This document shows positions 6,951 through 14,380 of a DNA stretch of 19,672 bases, piece by piece. Origin of the DNA: DASVCS01 sp036381495 (GTDB lineage: Bacteria > Gemmatimonadota > Gemmatimonadetes > Longimicrobiales > RSA9); NCBI GenBank assembly GCA_036381495.1, contig DASVCS010000029.1, positions 1 through 19,672 on the forward strand, written 5' to 3'. A model generated the notes under the pieces. That model was not told the origin of the DNA. It did no database searches and worked only from the letters and a program-made list of their open reading frames with translations. The position numbers and the translations under genes were made by a program. The stretch's first letter is position 1, and each line of letters opens with the position of its first letter.

Positions 6951-7161
6951 ATCCCCGCAGTTTTGCCCGCCCCAAGATGCAGACCGCCGTGGCAGAACGC
7001 AATGAGCCGGGCGCCGCCGGTTGCATTCATGCGCCGTGGTGGCGAATGCCCGCGCCGCTCCGTAGTTTGACGCCGCCATTGCGTGTCGACCGGTCCGGTC
7101 GCGCAGGCTGCGTCTGCGCGCCGGCCGGCACGCGTTGCGGATGGACCTGGCACCCGGCGGC

Positions 7162-8676
7162 ATGCGCCTCGCCCACCTCGCGGACCTGCACCTCGGCTAC
7201 CGCGCCTACCACCGGCTTGCGCCGGGCGGGATCAATGCGCGCGAGCGCGATGTCGCGCTCGCGTTCCGCGCGGCGCTGGACCGTATCATCGCGTTGGAAG
7301 TCGACCTCGTGCTCGTCGCGGGCGACGTGTTCCACACGGTGCGTCCGTCGAACACGGCGATCGCGGATGCGTTCCGCCAGTTCGCGCGGCTGCGTTCCGC
7401 GCTCCCCGCCGCGCCGGTCGTCGTGATCGCCGGCAACCACGACTCGCCGCGCGCGGTGGAGACGGGCAGCATTCTGCGGCTGCTGGCGGAGATCCCCGGT
7501 GTGACGGTCGTCGACGACGTCGCTCGCGCCATTCATCTGGAAGCGCTGAACGCCACCGTGCTCTGCCTGCCGCACAACGCGCTGGCGAGCGGCGAGGCCG
7601 TGGCGCTGGAGCCGGACCCGGATGCCGCGACGAACATCCTGATGCTGCACGGCACCGTGGCCGGGGGCGGCGCCGAGGAGAAGCTGCGGTACGTGAGCGA
7701 ATACGGCGGCGCGAAGGTCGAGACGTCCGAGATCCGCCCCGAACGCTGGGACTACGTGGCGCTCGGCCATTACCACATCGCGACCGAGCTGGCGCCCAAC
7801 ATGTGGTATGCGGGCGGGATCGAACGCACCTCGACGAATATCTGGGAGGAGGCGCAGGGCGCGAAGGGTTTCCTGACCTTCGACACTGAGACCCGCAAGG
7901 CGACGTTCCACCCGCTCCCCGGCCGCGAGGTCATCGACCTTCCACGCTTCTCGGCGCGCACCCGGGAAAGGGCTAGGGCTGGGGCTGGGGCTGGGGCTGG
8001 GGAGTCACCGGGAGGGGGTGCGGTGGAGGGGCGAACGGCCCGGGGACGGCCGGGAGCGGGAGCGGGAACGTTTACGGGAACGGAGGCGGCGCCGGGGCCG
8101 GGATTGGAACCGGAAGAGGGAGCGAAGGAGGGGCAGGAGGAGAGGCAGGAGGAGGCGGGCTCAGAGGAAGCCTCGGAAGCGGCCGCGGAAGCGGAGGTGC
8201 AACGCGGACGCGTCGGCACCCCCCAAGGGCCTGGGGCGCCTCCACCCAGCCCCAGCCCCAGCCCTAGCCCTAGCCCATACCTCGATCCCGCCGCGATCGA
8301 CGCGCGCATCCGCGCGCTCGTCGAGGGCGTGCCCGGCGGGATCGACGGCAAGATCGTGCGGCTGGTGATCACGGATGTGCCGCGCGAGCTGTTCCGCGCG
8401 CTCGACCACCGCCAGATCCGGGAGTACAAGGCGCGGGCGCTGCACTTCCATCTGGACCCGCGGCGGCCGGAGGTGCAGCGGACCGTCGGGTACGGCGCGC
8501 CGTTCCGCCGGCTCACGCTCGAGCAGGAGGTCGAGGCGTTCCTGACCAAGCACTGGCGGACGTCATCGCCGGAAATCGAGGCGGAGCGCCTTGTCGCCCT
8601 CGCGCGGCGCTACCTGGGCGAGGCGGCCGCCGGCGCGCCGGAGGATGCGCTGGTGGAAGGCGGGATGGAGCCGTGA
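7162..8676 (+). CDS. sbcD: Exonuclease SbcCD subunit D (Mre11-like nuclease) with a low-complexity insertion
   Basis: SbcD is the nuclease subunit that, with the SbcC ATPase, opens hairpins and trims blocked DNA ends. All metallophosphoesterase motifs are present: DLH (D8, H10), GDVFH (D55), GNHDS (N92, H93), H163 in LHGT and GHYH (H203, H205). The nuclease and capping region runs to about residue 266. Residues 267-372 are low-complexity: a GAGAGAG stretch, an acidic Glu/Ala-rich part, then PSPSPSPSPSP. Homology resumes at LDPAAIDARIRALVEG and runs to 504. Without the insertion the length is about 400, normal for the family. I chose the ATG at 7162 because it directly precedes MRLAHLADLHLG and shares its upstream context (CACCCGGCGGC) with sbcC; an ATG at 7141 is possible. 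The gene is not adjacent to sbcC, which is unusual. Confidence 0.93.
   Translation: MRLAHLADLHLGYRAYHRLAPGGINARERDVALAFRAALDRIIALEVDLVLVAGDVFHTVRPSNTAIADAFRQFARLRSALPAAPVVVIAGNHDSPRAVETGSILRLLAEIPGVTVVDDVARAIHLEALNATVLCLPHNALASGEAVALEPDPDAATNILMLHGTVAGGGAEEKLRYVSEYGGAKVETSEIRPERWDYVALGHYHIATELAPNMWYAGGIERTSTNIWEEAQGAKGFLTFDTETRKATFHPLPGREVIDLPRFSARTRERARAGAGAGAGESPGGGAVEGRTARGRPGAGAGTFTGTEAAPGPGLEPEEGAKEGQEERQEEAGSEEASEAAAEAEVQRGRVGTPQGPGAPPPSPSPSPSPSPYLDPAAIDARIRALVEGVPGGIDGKIVRLVITDVPRELFRALDHRQIREYKARALHFHLDPRRPEVQRTVGYGAPFRRLTLEQEVEAFLTKHWRTSSPEIEAERLVALARRYLGEAAAGAPEDALVEGGMEP
7970..8276. repeat. G-rich repeat element inside sbcD, with inverted terminal arrays
   Basis: The left end (7970-8002) is an array of GGGCT/GGGGCT units; the right end (8245-8276) is its near-perfect reverse complement, built of CCCAG/CCCTAG units. 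Between them lies purine-rich DNA that includes the core GGAGCGGGAACGTTTACG at 8059-8076. The 307-bp segment contains no stop in the sbcD frame. The core and the left array recur at 14378-14535. The G-rich end fits the four-tract quadruplex pattern. No transposase or flanking duplication is evident, so mobility is inferred only from the repetition and the clean placement between domains. Confidence 0.75.
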
Positions 8677-8749
8677 ACGCTCCGGCGCGCCGGCGCCACC
8701 GGGGCCGCTGAAGGAACCGGGGCCCAGACCCCTTTCACCGCGCAAGACC

Positions 8750-10210
8750 ATGGTCAGGACCGCCGGCGGTACGCTCTTCGGGAGCGTCGCGTTGGACCCG
8801 ACGGGCGGACCACTGTTCCGCCAGATCTACCGGATGATCCGCAGCGCCATCCTGGACGGGCGGCTGGAACCGGGGACACGGCTCCCATCGACGCGCACGC
8901 TGGCGCGAGATCTCTCGATTTCCCGCACGACCGCGGAAGAAGTCTATGCACAGCTCCGGGCGGAAGGCTTCATCGAGCGGCGGGTGGGTGCCGGCAGCTT
9001 CGTCGCGGCCATCGAAACCGTCCGCGCGCCGCACCGCGCGCAGCCTCCCGCGGCTGCCGCTGGAGTGCGCCGGATCTCGCGGCACACCGAGGCCGTCGCA
9101 CGCCTCGCCGGCTTTCCCGATCCGGTCGTGCCGCGTGCATTCACCGCCTGCACGGCGGCGGTGGATGCCTTTCCACGCGCGGTGTGGAGGAGCATCATGG
9201 CCCGCTGCCTGCGCCGGTTCGGCGACCAGGCTTACCGCGCGGGTGACCCGGCCGGATACGGCCCGCTCCGTGAAGCCATCGCCTCCTACCTGAACGCGGC
9301 CCGCGGCGTGGTGTGCACGCCGGAACAGGTCGTCGTACTGACCAGCTCGCAACAGGCGCTGGACCTCGCGGCGAGGCTGCTCGTGGAGCCGGGTGAGCCG
9401 GTGTGGGTCGAGGACCCCGGGTACCCGGGCGCCCGCGCGGCACTGGCCGCCCATGGCGGCCGGCTCGTACCGGTGCCGGTGGATGCGGATGGGATGCTGG
9501 TCGAGGAGGGCGTGCGGCGAGCGCCACAGGCACGACTGGCGTACGTCACGCCGTCGCACCAGTTCCCGCTCGGAACCACGCTCAGCCTCGAGCGCCGCCT
9601 GGCACTCCTGGAATGGGCGAGCCGGGAAGGCGCCTGGATCCTGGAAGACGACTACGACAGCGAGTTCCGCTACGATGGGCGACCGCTGGCGGCGATCCAG
9701 GGTCTCGACCGCGATCGCCGAGTGATCTACGTCGGCACGTTCACGAAGGTGCTGTTCTCGGCCGTCCGGGTCGCCTACGCCGTGCTGCCACACGATCTCG
9801 TGAAGCCGTTCGTGACCGCGCGCCGCCTCGTGGACGGCTTCACGCCGACACTGACGCAGATGGGCATTGCCGAATTCTTCGCCGGCGGCCACTTCGGTGT
9901 CCACGTCCGGCGCATGCGCGAGCTGTACCGGGAGCGGCGGGACGCGCTGGTCGAGGCCGCGGACCGGTGGCTGCCCGGGGACGTTCGCCTCGGCCCGGTC
10001 ATCACGGGGCTGCACGCCGTGGCGTACCTGCCGGACGGGTCGGATGACCGCGCGGCTTCCGACCGCGCCGCACGCGAAGGCATCGATGCACGGCCGATCT
10101 CCCGCTACCAGCTCGGGGAGCCGTCCCGACCCGCTCTCTTCCTGGGTTACGCCGCGCTCACGCCGACCGAGATCCGGGAAGGGATTCGAACGCTGTCACG
10201 CGCGCTGTGA
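8750..10210 (+). CDS. MocR/PdxR-type transcriptional regulator (GntR winged helix fused to an aminotransferase-like domain)
   Basis: This 486-residue protein has a GntR-type DNA-binding domain at about 18-88 (PLFRQIYRMIRSAILDGRL, PGTRLPSTRTLARDLSISRTT, FIERRVGAGSFV) joined to a class I aminotransferase-like domain at about 115-486. PLP-binding features are kept: the Schiff-base lysine K333 in GTFTK, and DDYDSEFRY (300-308). Family members use PLP or related compounds as effector, commonly controlling vitamin B6, GABA or taurine genes. The start is an ATG at 8750; an AAGGAA lies rather far upstream, so the start is moderately sure. It lies 73 bases after sbcD in the same direction and converges on the OsmC gene. 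The NimA-like PPOX gene nearby is a possible target (inference). Confidence 0.92.
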   Translation: MVRTAGGTLFGSVALDPTGGPLFRQIYRMIRSAILDGRLEPGTRLPSTRTLARDLSISRTTAEEVYAQLRAEGFIERRVGAGSFVAAIETVRAPHRAQPPAAAAGVRRISRHTEAVARLAGFPDPVVPRAFTACTAAVDAFPRAVWRSIMARCLRRFGDQAYRAGDPAGYGPLREAIASYLNAARGVVCTPEQVVVLTSSQQALDLAARLLVEPGEPVWVEDPGYPGARAALAAHGGRLVPVPVDADGMLVEEGVRRAPQARLAYVTPSHQFPLGTTLSLERRLALLEWASREGAWILEDDYDSEFRYDGRPLAAIQGLDRDRRVIYVGTFTKVLFSAVRVAYAVLPHDLVKPFVTARRLVDGFTPTLTQMGIAEFFAGGHFGVHVRRMRELYRERRDALVEAADRWLPGDVRLGPVITGLHAVAYLPDGSDDRAASDRAAREGIDARPISRYQLGEPSRPALFLGYAALTPTEIREGIRTLSRAL

Positions 10211-10215
10211 TCGGA

Positions 10216-10239
10216 CGCCGTCGCCCTTGTCAGACGGCG
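10216..10239. terminator. Weak hairpin between convergent genes
   Basis: Arms CGCCGTC (10216-10222) and GACGGCG (10233-10239) can pair over a 10-base loop. The structure lies just after the regulator stop and overlaps the last codons of the OsmC-like gene, whose stop is at 10230. No T-run follows. Confidence 0.3.
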
Positions 10240-10712
10240 GCCTCCACTTCCAACCGGGCCTCGTGGCGGACGGGGAAATTGACCGAATTGGCAATGAAGC
10301 ACAGGTGGTGCGCCCGGTCGTGGAGTCGCGCGGCATGCTCGAGATCGGCTCCCGGCCGCACCGTGACCACGGGCCGGAGCACGACCTCCGCGAAGTGACC
10401 GCCCGTCTGCTCCGTCTCGACCATCGTGCCGACCGCATCATCCACGTAGCTCGTGACCACGATCCCCGCATCCGCACACAGGTGCAGGTACCAGAGCATG
10501 TGGCAGGCCGACAGCGACGCCACCAGCAGGTCCTCCGGACTGTAGCGGGCCGGGTCGCCCCGGAAGGCCGGGTCCGAGGATCCGGGAATCACCGGCTTCC
10601 CGGGGGCGAAGATGTCGTGCGCCCGGTCGTAGGCGCGGTAGCTGCTCGTGCCTTCGCCGCGGTTTCCGGTCCATTCCACTCTGAGCGTATACTCGTGCCG
10701 GTGTCGCGACAT
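10230..10712 (-). CDS. OsmC family protein (peroxide-detoxifying thiol peroxidase-like)
   Basis: This 160-residue protein has the OsmC/Ohr fold signature. The two conserved cysteines are C70 in SLSACHMLWYLHLC and C138 in AHHLCFIANSVNFPV, the usual spacing for the redox-active pair. The N-terminal part (YTLRVEWTGNRGEGTSSY) and PGSSDPAFRGDPARYSPEDLL are typical of the OsmC-like branch rather than Ohr. Such proteins reduce organic hydroperoxides in the cytoplasm; substrates here are not determinable. AGGAG seven bases upstream of the ATG at 10712 fixes the start. It follows the PPOX gene on the same strand with a 101-base gap, so the two may be co-transcribed. It converges on the MocR regulator, with 19 bases between the stops. 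Confidence 0.92.
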   Translation of the reverse strand: MSRHRHEYTLRVEWTGNRGEGTSSYRAYDRAHDIFAPGKPVIPGSSDPAFRGDPARYSPEDLLVASLSACHMLWYLHLCADAGIVVTSYVDDAVGTMVETEQTGGHFAEVVLRPVVTVRPGADLEHAARLHDRAHHLCFIANSVNFPVRHEARLEVEAAV

Positions 10713-10813
10713 TCCGTTTCTCCTCGCGCTCCGTGGTACCCGATCACCCGCGAACCCCGCCGGTCTCGGGCCGCTCCCATGGTCGGCCCGCGTGTCTGCC
10801 GCCCGCGGTCCGT

Positions 10814-11383
10814 CTACGGCTCGAAGGGCACGGCCGGGTCGGCGAGCCGGAACGCACCCGGATGCTCGCCTACGGCCTTCTGCTTGCCGCTCCACGCCTC
10901 CACATCCAACCGGTACACGGCGGTCCGGCGCAGCTCGGCCGGGACGACGCCCCGGTAGTCGCGCCCGCGCTCCAGGTGAGGCGCGTAGCGCTCCAGCAGA
11001 CGGTGCAGCGCATCCGTCGCCTCGGCCGGGTCGGCCACGATGCGCAGCTGCCCCTGTACGACCACCGACGCGTACTCGATGCTGAACTCGAGCGCTTCCA
11101 CCGCCGGGAGCAGGCGCCCGAACACCCCCGCAGTGAAGCTCGCCGGAACGCCGCGCTCGCCCGCCGCGGTCACGGCAGTCGCCAGGGCACCGGTACGCGC
11201 CGTGTGCACGTAGAGCCGCTCGGGCTCGCCCACGCGCACGAACAGGTTCGTGTTCAGGTGAGGCGCGCCATCGCCGGAGGGCACCGCGAGCGTCCCCCAA
11301 ACCGCCCGGTCCAGGAACGCCCGAATCCAGGGCTCCTCCCGGGTACGGTCACGGCGACGAGGCGTCAAGCGCGCCGGGGTCAC
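10814..11383 (-). CDS. Pyridoxamine 5'-phosphate oxidase family protein (NimA-like flavin-binding)
   Basis: This 189-residue protein matches the split-barrel FMN-binding family (Pyridox_ox_2/NimA-like). Recognisable parts are WGTLAVPSGDGAPHLNTNLFVRV (29-51, strands of the barrel), ERLYVHTARTGALATAV (55-71, the flavin-phosphate region), EYASVVVQGQLRIVADP (103-119), LLERYAPHL (129-137) and YRLDVEAWSGK (157-167). The start is a GTG at 11383: GAGGAG lies five bases upstream, and the GTGA overlaps the TGA of the DinB remnant. True B6 oxidation is not implied; relatives bind FMN or haem and have varied redox roles. The nearby MocR regulator and OsmC protein suggest a B6- or redox-related context (inference). 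Confidence 0.88.
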   Translation of the reverse strand: MTPARLTPRRRDRTREEPWIRAFLDRAVWGTLAVPSGDGAPHLNTNLFVRVGEPERLYVHTARTGALATAVTAAGERGVPASFTAGVFGRLLPAVEALEFSIEYASVVVQGQLRIVADPAEATDALHRLLERYAPHLERGRDYRGVVPAELRRTAVYRLDVEAWSGKQKAVGEHPGAFRLADPAVPFEP

Positions 11384-11562
11384 GTACGCTCCTCGGCACC
11401 CAGCCCGTAACGCTCCCGCAATAGACGCCGGTGGTAGAGCTCGTGGCCGGCAATGATCCACGGGAACGATCGGGCCGTGAAACGCAGGCCGGAGGCGATT
11501 CCCGCGCGTGCCAGCGCGTCATCGCCGAAGCTCCGCACCAGTGCCACCAATGAAACGCTCAT
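11380..11562 (-). pseudogene. DinB-family C-terminal remnant, coupled to the PPOX gene
   Basis: The 60-residue frame from the ATG at 11562 contains LARAGIASGLRF and FPWIIAGHELYHRRLLRERY, the last two helices of a DinB-like four-helix bundle with two of the usual three metal ligands (H40, H44). DinB proteins are normally about 150-170 residues; the first helices and the first histidine are missing, and no homologous segment is found upstream in any minus-strand frame. GGAGG about ten bases before the ATG and the four-base overlap with the next gene show that translation here could still drive the PPOX gene. It may be a genuine short gene kept for coupling, but loss of the N-terminal half is the simpler reading. 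Confidence 0.65.
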
Positions 11563-11770
11563 GCCGTCCGGTCCTCCGCGTAGAGGTCTCGCAACCAGGG
11601 CCAGGTTTCGCCGCGACGCGGGGAGTGCCGGCTCGCGTACGAGCGGCGGCGGCGCGAGCGTAGGCCCGCCTGCCAGCACCGGTCTCGAACGATTCTCCTG
11701 CTCAGCCGCCCGCAGGCGCCCGCGTGGCCGAAAATCTATCCGGCGGTGGACTCCTAGCAAGATCCATTTT

Positions 11771-11797
11771 CACGACAACAACCAGACCATTGTCGTG
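11771..11797. promoter_or_regulatory. Operator-like inverted repeat upstream of sbcC
   Basis: A perfect dyad CACGACAA (11771-11778) - 11 bases - TTGTCGTG (11790-11797) lies in the most AT-rich part of the 391-base gap between the DinB remnant and sbcC. Its size and spacing suit a dimeric regulator. The gap also holds a direct repeat TGCTTCCGG at 11838-11846 and 11853-11861 (15-base period). Nothing else is recognisable in 11563-11953. The regulator is unknown. Confidence 0.4.
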
Positions 11798-11953
11798 GCG
11801 CGTGGCGAGGGGGTTGGCGGCGGTAGCGGACGCACTCTGCTTCCGGTACCTTTGCTTCCGGCAGCGCGCCGGGGGCGGGGCGGCCGACGGGCTCGCCCGC
11901 GTATCCGCCCCGGCCGGCGCGCATCCCTGAACGGACCCCGGCACCCCGGCGGC

Positions 11954-14380
11954 ATGCGCCTGATCCGCCTTCGACTCCTGAATTTCCGGCAGCACGCCGA
12001 GACCGAGATCGAGTTCCGGCCGGGGCTGACCGGGATCATCGGGCCGAACGGCTCGGGGAAGAGCACGCTGCTCGAAGCCATCGCCTGGGCGATCTACGGT
12101 GCGCCGGCCGCGCGCGGGACCAACGACACGATCCGCTTCTCGCGCGCGCCGGGGCGGAGCCGGGTCGAGGTCGAGCTGGTCTTCGAGCTGGCCGGCCACG
12201 AGTACCGGACGGTGCGCTCGATGCACGGCGCCGAGGTGTACCTGGACGGCGGCGTCACGCCGGTGGCGACCACGCTCGGCGGCGTGACCGAGTACCTGCA
12301 GGCGCGGCTCGGCATGCGCCGCGACGAGTTCTTCAACACCTACTTCACCGGACAGAAGGAGCTCCAGTTCCTGGCGCAGATGGGCGCCGCGCAGCGGGGC
12401 CGGTTCCTGGGCCAGGTCCTCGGGTACGAGCGCCTGCGCGAGGCGCAGGAGCGCGCGCGAGCCCGGCGCAACGAGCTGCGTCACGAGATCGATGGGCTGC
12501 GCGCCGGGCTGCCGGATCCCGATGCCTTGCGTGCGGAGCGCGAGGCGGCCGAACGCCGGCGTGGCGAGGCGGTGGCCGCGCTGGCCGAGGCAGAGCGCGC
12601 GGGGGATGCCGCGGAGCGGCGCCGGGCGGAGCTGCTCCCGCAGTGGGAGGCGGCGCAGCTCGCGCGGGAGCAGGCGCGCGAGCTGGCGCACGGGCTCTTC
12701 ACCGCGCAACGCGAGCGGGAAGTGGCGGAGCGCGACATTGCGCGCGCGGAGGCCGAGCTCGAAGCCATTGCGACGGCGCAGGCGGAGCTCGAGCCGCTCC
12801 GCGCCGCGCTCGCGGGTCTCCCGGACGTCGTGCGCGAATGCGAACGGCTCGCCGAACTGGCGCGGCTCGCGGAGCGCCGGCGCGTGCTGGAGGAGTCCGC
12901 GAAGGCGATCGACGCCGAGCGCGTCGAGGCGGCGCGTCGCCTGGAGAAGCTGGAAGAGGCGCCCGCATTGGTCGAGCGGTTCCGGCGTGAGCGGGCGGAG
13001 GCGCGGGCGGCGCTCGACGCGGCGGAGCGCGAACTGGAGGCGTGCCGCGCCGAATGGGTCGGCCGCCGACAGGAGACCGAGACGAAGCTGCGGGCATACC
13101 GCGAACGCGCGCAGGAGCTGAAGGAACAGATCCGCCAGCTCCGGGACGCCGGCCCGAACGGCACCTGTCCCACCTGCGAGCGGCCGCTCGGCGACCAGTT
13201 CGACGCCGTGGTCGGCAGACTCGAAGACGAGTGGGAGACGCTGGTCCAGGACGGCAAGTGGCTGAAACAGCGCCTGGACCAGCTCGGCGCCGAGCCGGAG
13301 GAGCTGGTCGCGGCGGAGACCGCCCGCAAGGAGGCGCAGCGGATGCTCGAGGAGAAGACGCAGAAGCTCGCGCGCTGCGAACACGCCGTGCAAGAGCTGG
13401 ATGCGCTGCGCACCGAGCAGCAAGCCCGTGAACGCCGCCTCGAAAAGCTGCGTGCCGAGCTGGCCGCGCTCCCTCCCGAGTACGATGCGGAGGCGCACCG
13501 CCGGGCCGAAGCACGACTCGCCGCGCTGCGCGATGACGAGCGCCGCGCCAGCCGCCTCGAACAGATCGTCGAAGCGCGGCCGGCCCGCGAGAGGGAACGG
13601 GCGGAGGCCGCCCAGCGCGCGGCGGATGCCGCGGCACGCGTCGCCGAGCTCGAACGGCGGCAGGCCGAGCTCGCCTTCAGCGAGGATGCGTTCGCGCAGC
13701 TCCGCGAGACCTACGAGAACGCCGCCGCCGCCGTGCGCCAGGCAGAACTCCGCATGACCGAGCTGCGCGGACTGCTCCAGGCCGCCGAGGAGGCGCTCGA
13801 GACCGCGGTCCGCGCCGAGGCGGCGTACCGCGAACGCCAGGCCGCGCTCGAGGAACGCGACATCGAGCTTCGCCACCACAACGAGCTGGACGCCGCGTTC
13901 AGCCAACTCCGCGCCGAGCTGAACGCCCGCGTCCGACCCGAGCTCGGCACGCTCGCCAGCGGCTTCCTGACCGAGATCACCGACGGACGCTACACCTCGC
14001 TCGAAATCGATGACAACTACAACGTCCTCGTCCTCGACGAGGGCGAGGAGAAGCCCGTCATCAGCGGCGGCGAGGAGGACATCGCGAACCTGGTCCTGCG
14101 GCTCGCCATCAGCCAGATGATCGCCGAGCGCGCCGGCTACCCGCTCTCGATCCTCATCCTCGACGAGGTCTTCGGTTCGCTCGACATCGAGCGCCGCGAC
14201 AACGTCGTCGAACTCCTCCACCGCCTCACCGGGCGTTTCGACCAGGTCATCCTGATCACCCACATCGAGTCGATTCGCGAGGGAATGGACCAGGTGCTGC
14301 GCGTCTCGTTCGACGAACGCACCGGCGCGAGCATCGTCAGCGAAGAGACGACGGCGGGGAGCGCGGAAGCGGTGGGATAG
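11954..14380 (+). CDS. sbcC: Exonuclease SbcCD subunit C (Rad50-like ATPase)
   Basis: This 808-residue SMC-type ATPase partners SbcD. The N-terminal ATPase half has Walker A GPNGSGKST (30-38) and a QKELQFLAQ-type region after it. Long Arg/Glu/Ala-rich coiled coils span about 165-390 and 420-660, with the zinc hook CPTC at 405-408, almost exactly mid-protein. The C-terminal half has the signature VISGGEEDIANLVLRLAISQ (702-721), Walker B ILILDE (733-738) and an ITHIES switch histidine (H770). All ATPase and dimerisation elements are intact. The length is shorter than E. coli SbcC (about 1,050) through shorter coils. The start is chosen at MRLIRLRLLNF, the family N-terminus; its upstream GCACCCCGGCGGC resembles that of sbcD. 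The stop codon TAG lies at the start of the G-rich repeat. Confidence 0.94.
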   Translation: MRLIRLRLLNFRQHAETEIEFRPGLTGIIGPNGSGKSTLLEAIAWAIYGAPAARGTNDTIRFSRAPGRSRVEVELVFELAGHEYRTVRSMHGAEVYLDGGVTPVATTLGGVTEYLQARLGMRRDEFFNTYFTGQKELQFLAQMGAAQRGRFLGQVLGYERLREAQERARARRNELRHEIDGLRAGLPDPDALRAEREAAERRRGEAVAALAEAERAGDAAERRRAELLPQWEAAQLAREQARELAHGLFTAQREREVAERDIARAEAELEAIATAQAELEPLRAALAGLPDVVRECERLAELARLAERRRVLEESAKAIDAERVEAARRLEKLEEAPALVERFRRERAEARAALDAAERELEACRAEWVGRRQETETKLRAYRERAQELKEQIRQLRDAGPNGTCPTCERPLGDQFDAVVGRLEDEWETLVQDGKWLKQRLDQLGAEPEELVAAETARKEAQRMLEEKTQKLARCEHAVQELDALRTEQQARERRLEKLRAELAALPPEYDAEAHRRAEARLAALRDDERRASRLEQIVEARPARERERAEAAQRAADAAARVAELERRQAELAFSEDAFAQLRETYENAAAAVRQAELRMTELRGLLQAAEEALETAVRAEAAYRERQAALEERDIELRHHNELDAAFSQLRAELNARVRPELGTLASGFLTEITDGRYTSLEIDDNYNVLVLDEGEEKPVISGGEEDIANLVLRLAISQMIAERAGYPLSILILDEVFGSLDIERRDNVVELLHRLTGRFDQVILITHIESIREGMDQVLRVSFDERTGASIVSEETTAGSAEAVG

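Larger units (their letters stand above)
6511..7015. repeat. Duplicated upstream segment, copy B
   Basis: This is the partner of 4311-4830, with the same order: ribosome site, sigma relic, T-tailed hairpin, and a right edge at GCAATGAGC near 7006. Beyond it, 7016-7161 leads into sbcD and shows no match to copy A. The gap 6511-7161 contains no intact gene. A TTGACG at 7067-7072 faces sbcD but lacks a convincing -10 partner. Confidence 0.85.

Noticed and set aside
7067..7095. TTGACG as a sigma-70 promoter for sbcD
   Set aside because: The place of the -10 box reads CCGGTC, with no TANNNT-like sequence at suitable spacing.
7135..7161. Upstream TTG (7135) or ATG (7141) as the start of sbcD
   Set aside because: The family N-terminus is the strand that begins at MRLAHLADLHLG (7162), and neither upstream codon has a better ribosome site.
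7970..8002. Telomere-like repeat at a chromosome end
   Set aside because: The array is short, internal to a gene, mixed in unit sequence, and flanked by ordinary coding sequence on both sides.
11563..11700. Minus-strand frame ending ETWPWLRDLYAEDRTA, whose stop overlaps the DinB remnant start
   Set aside because: Upstream it becomes Arg-rich sequence without a start or similarity to DinB, so I could not support it as the missing N-terminal half.
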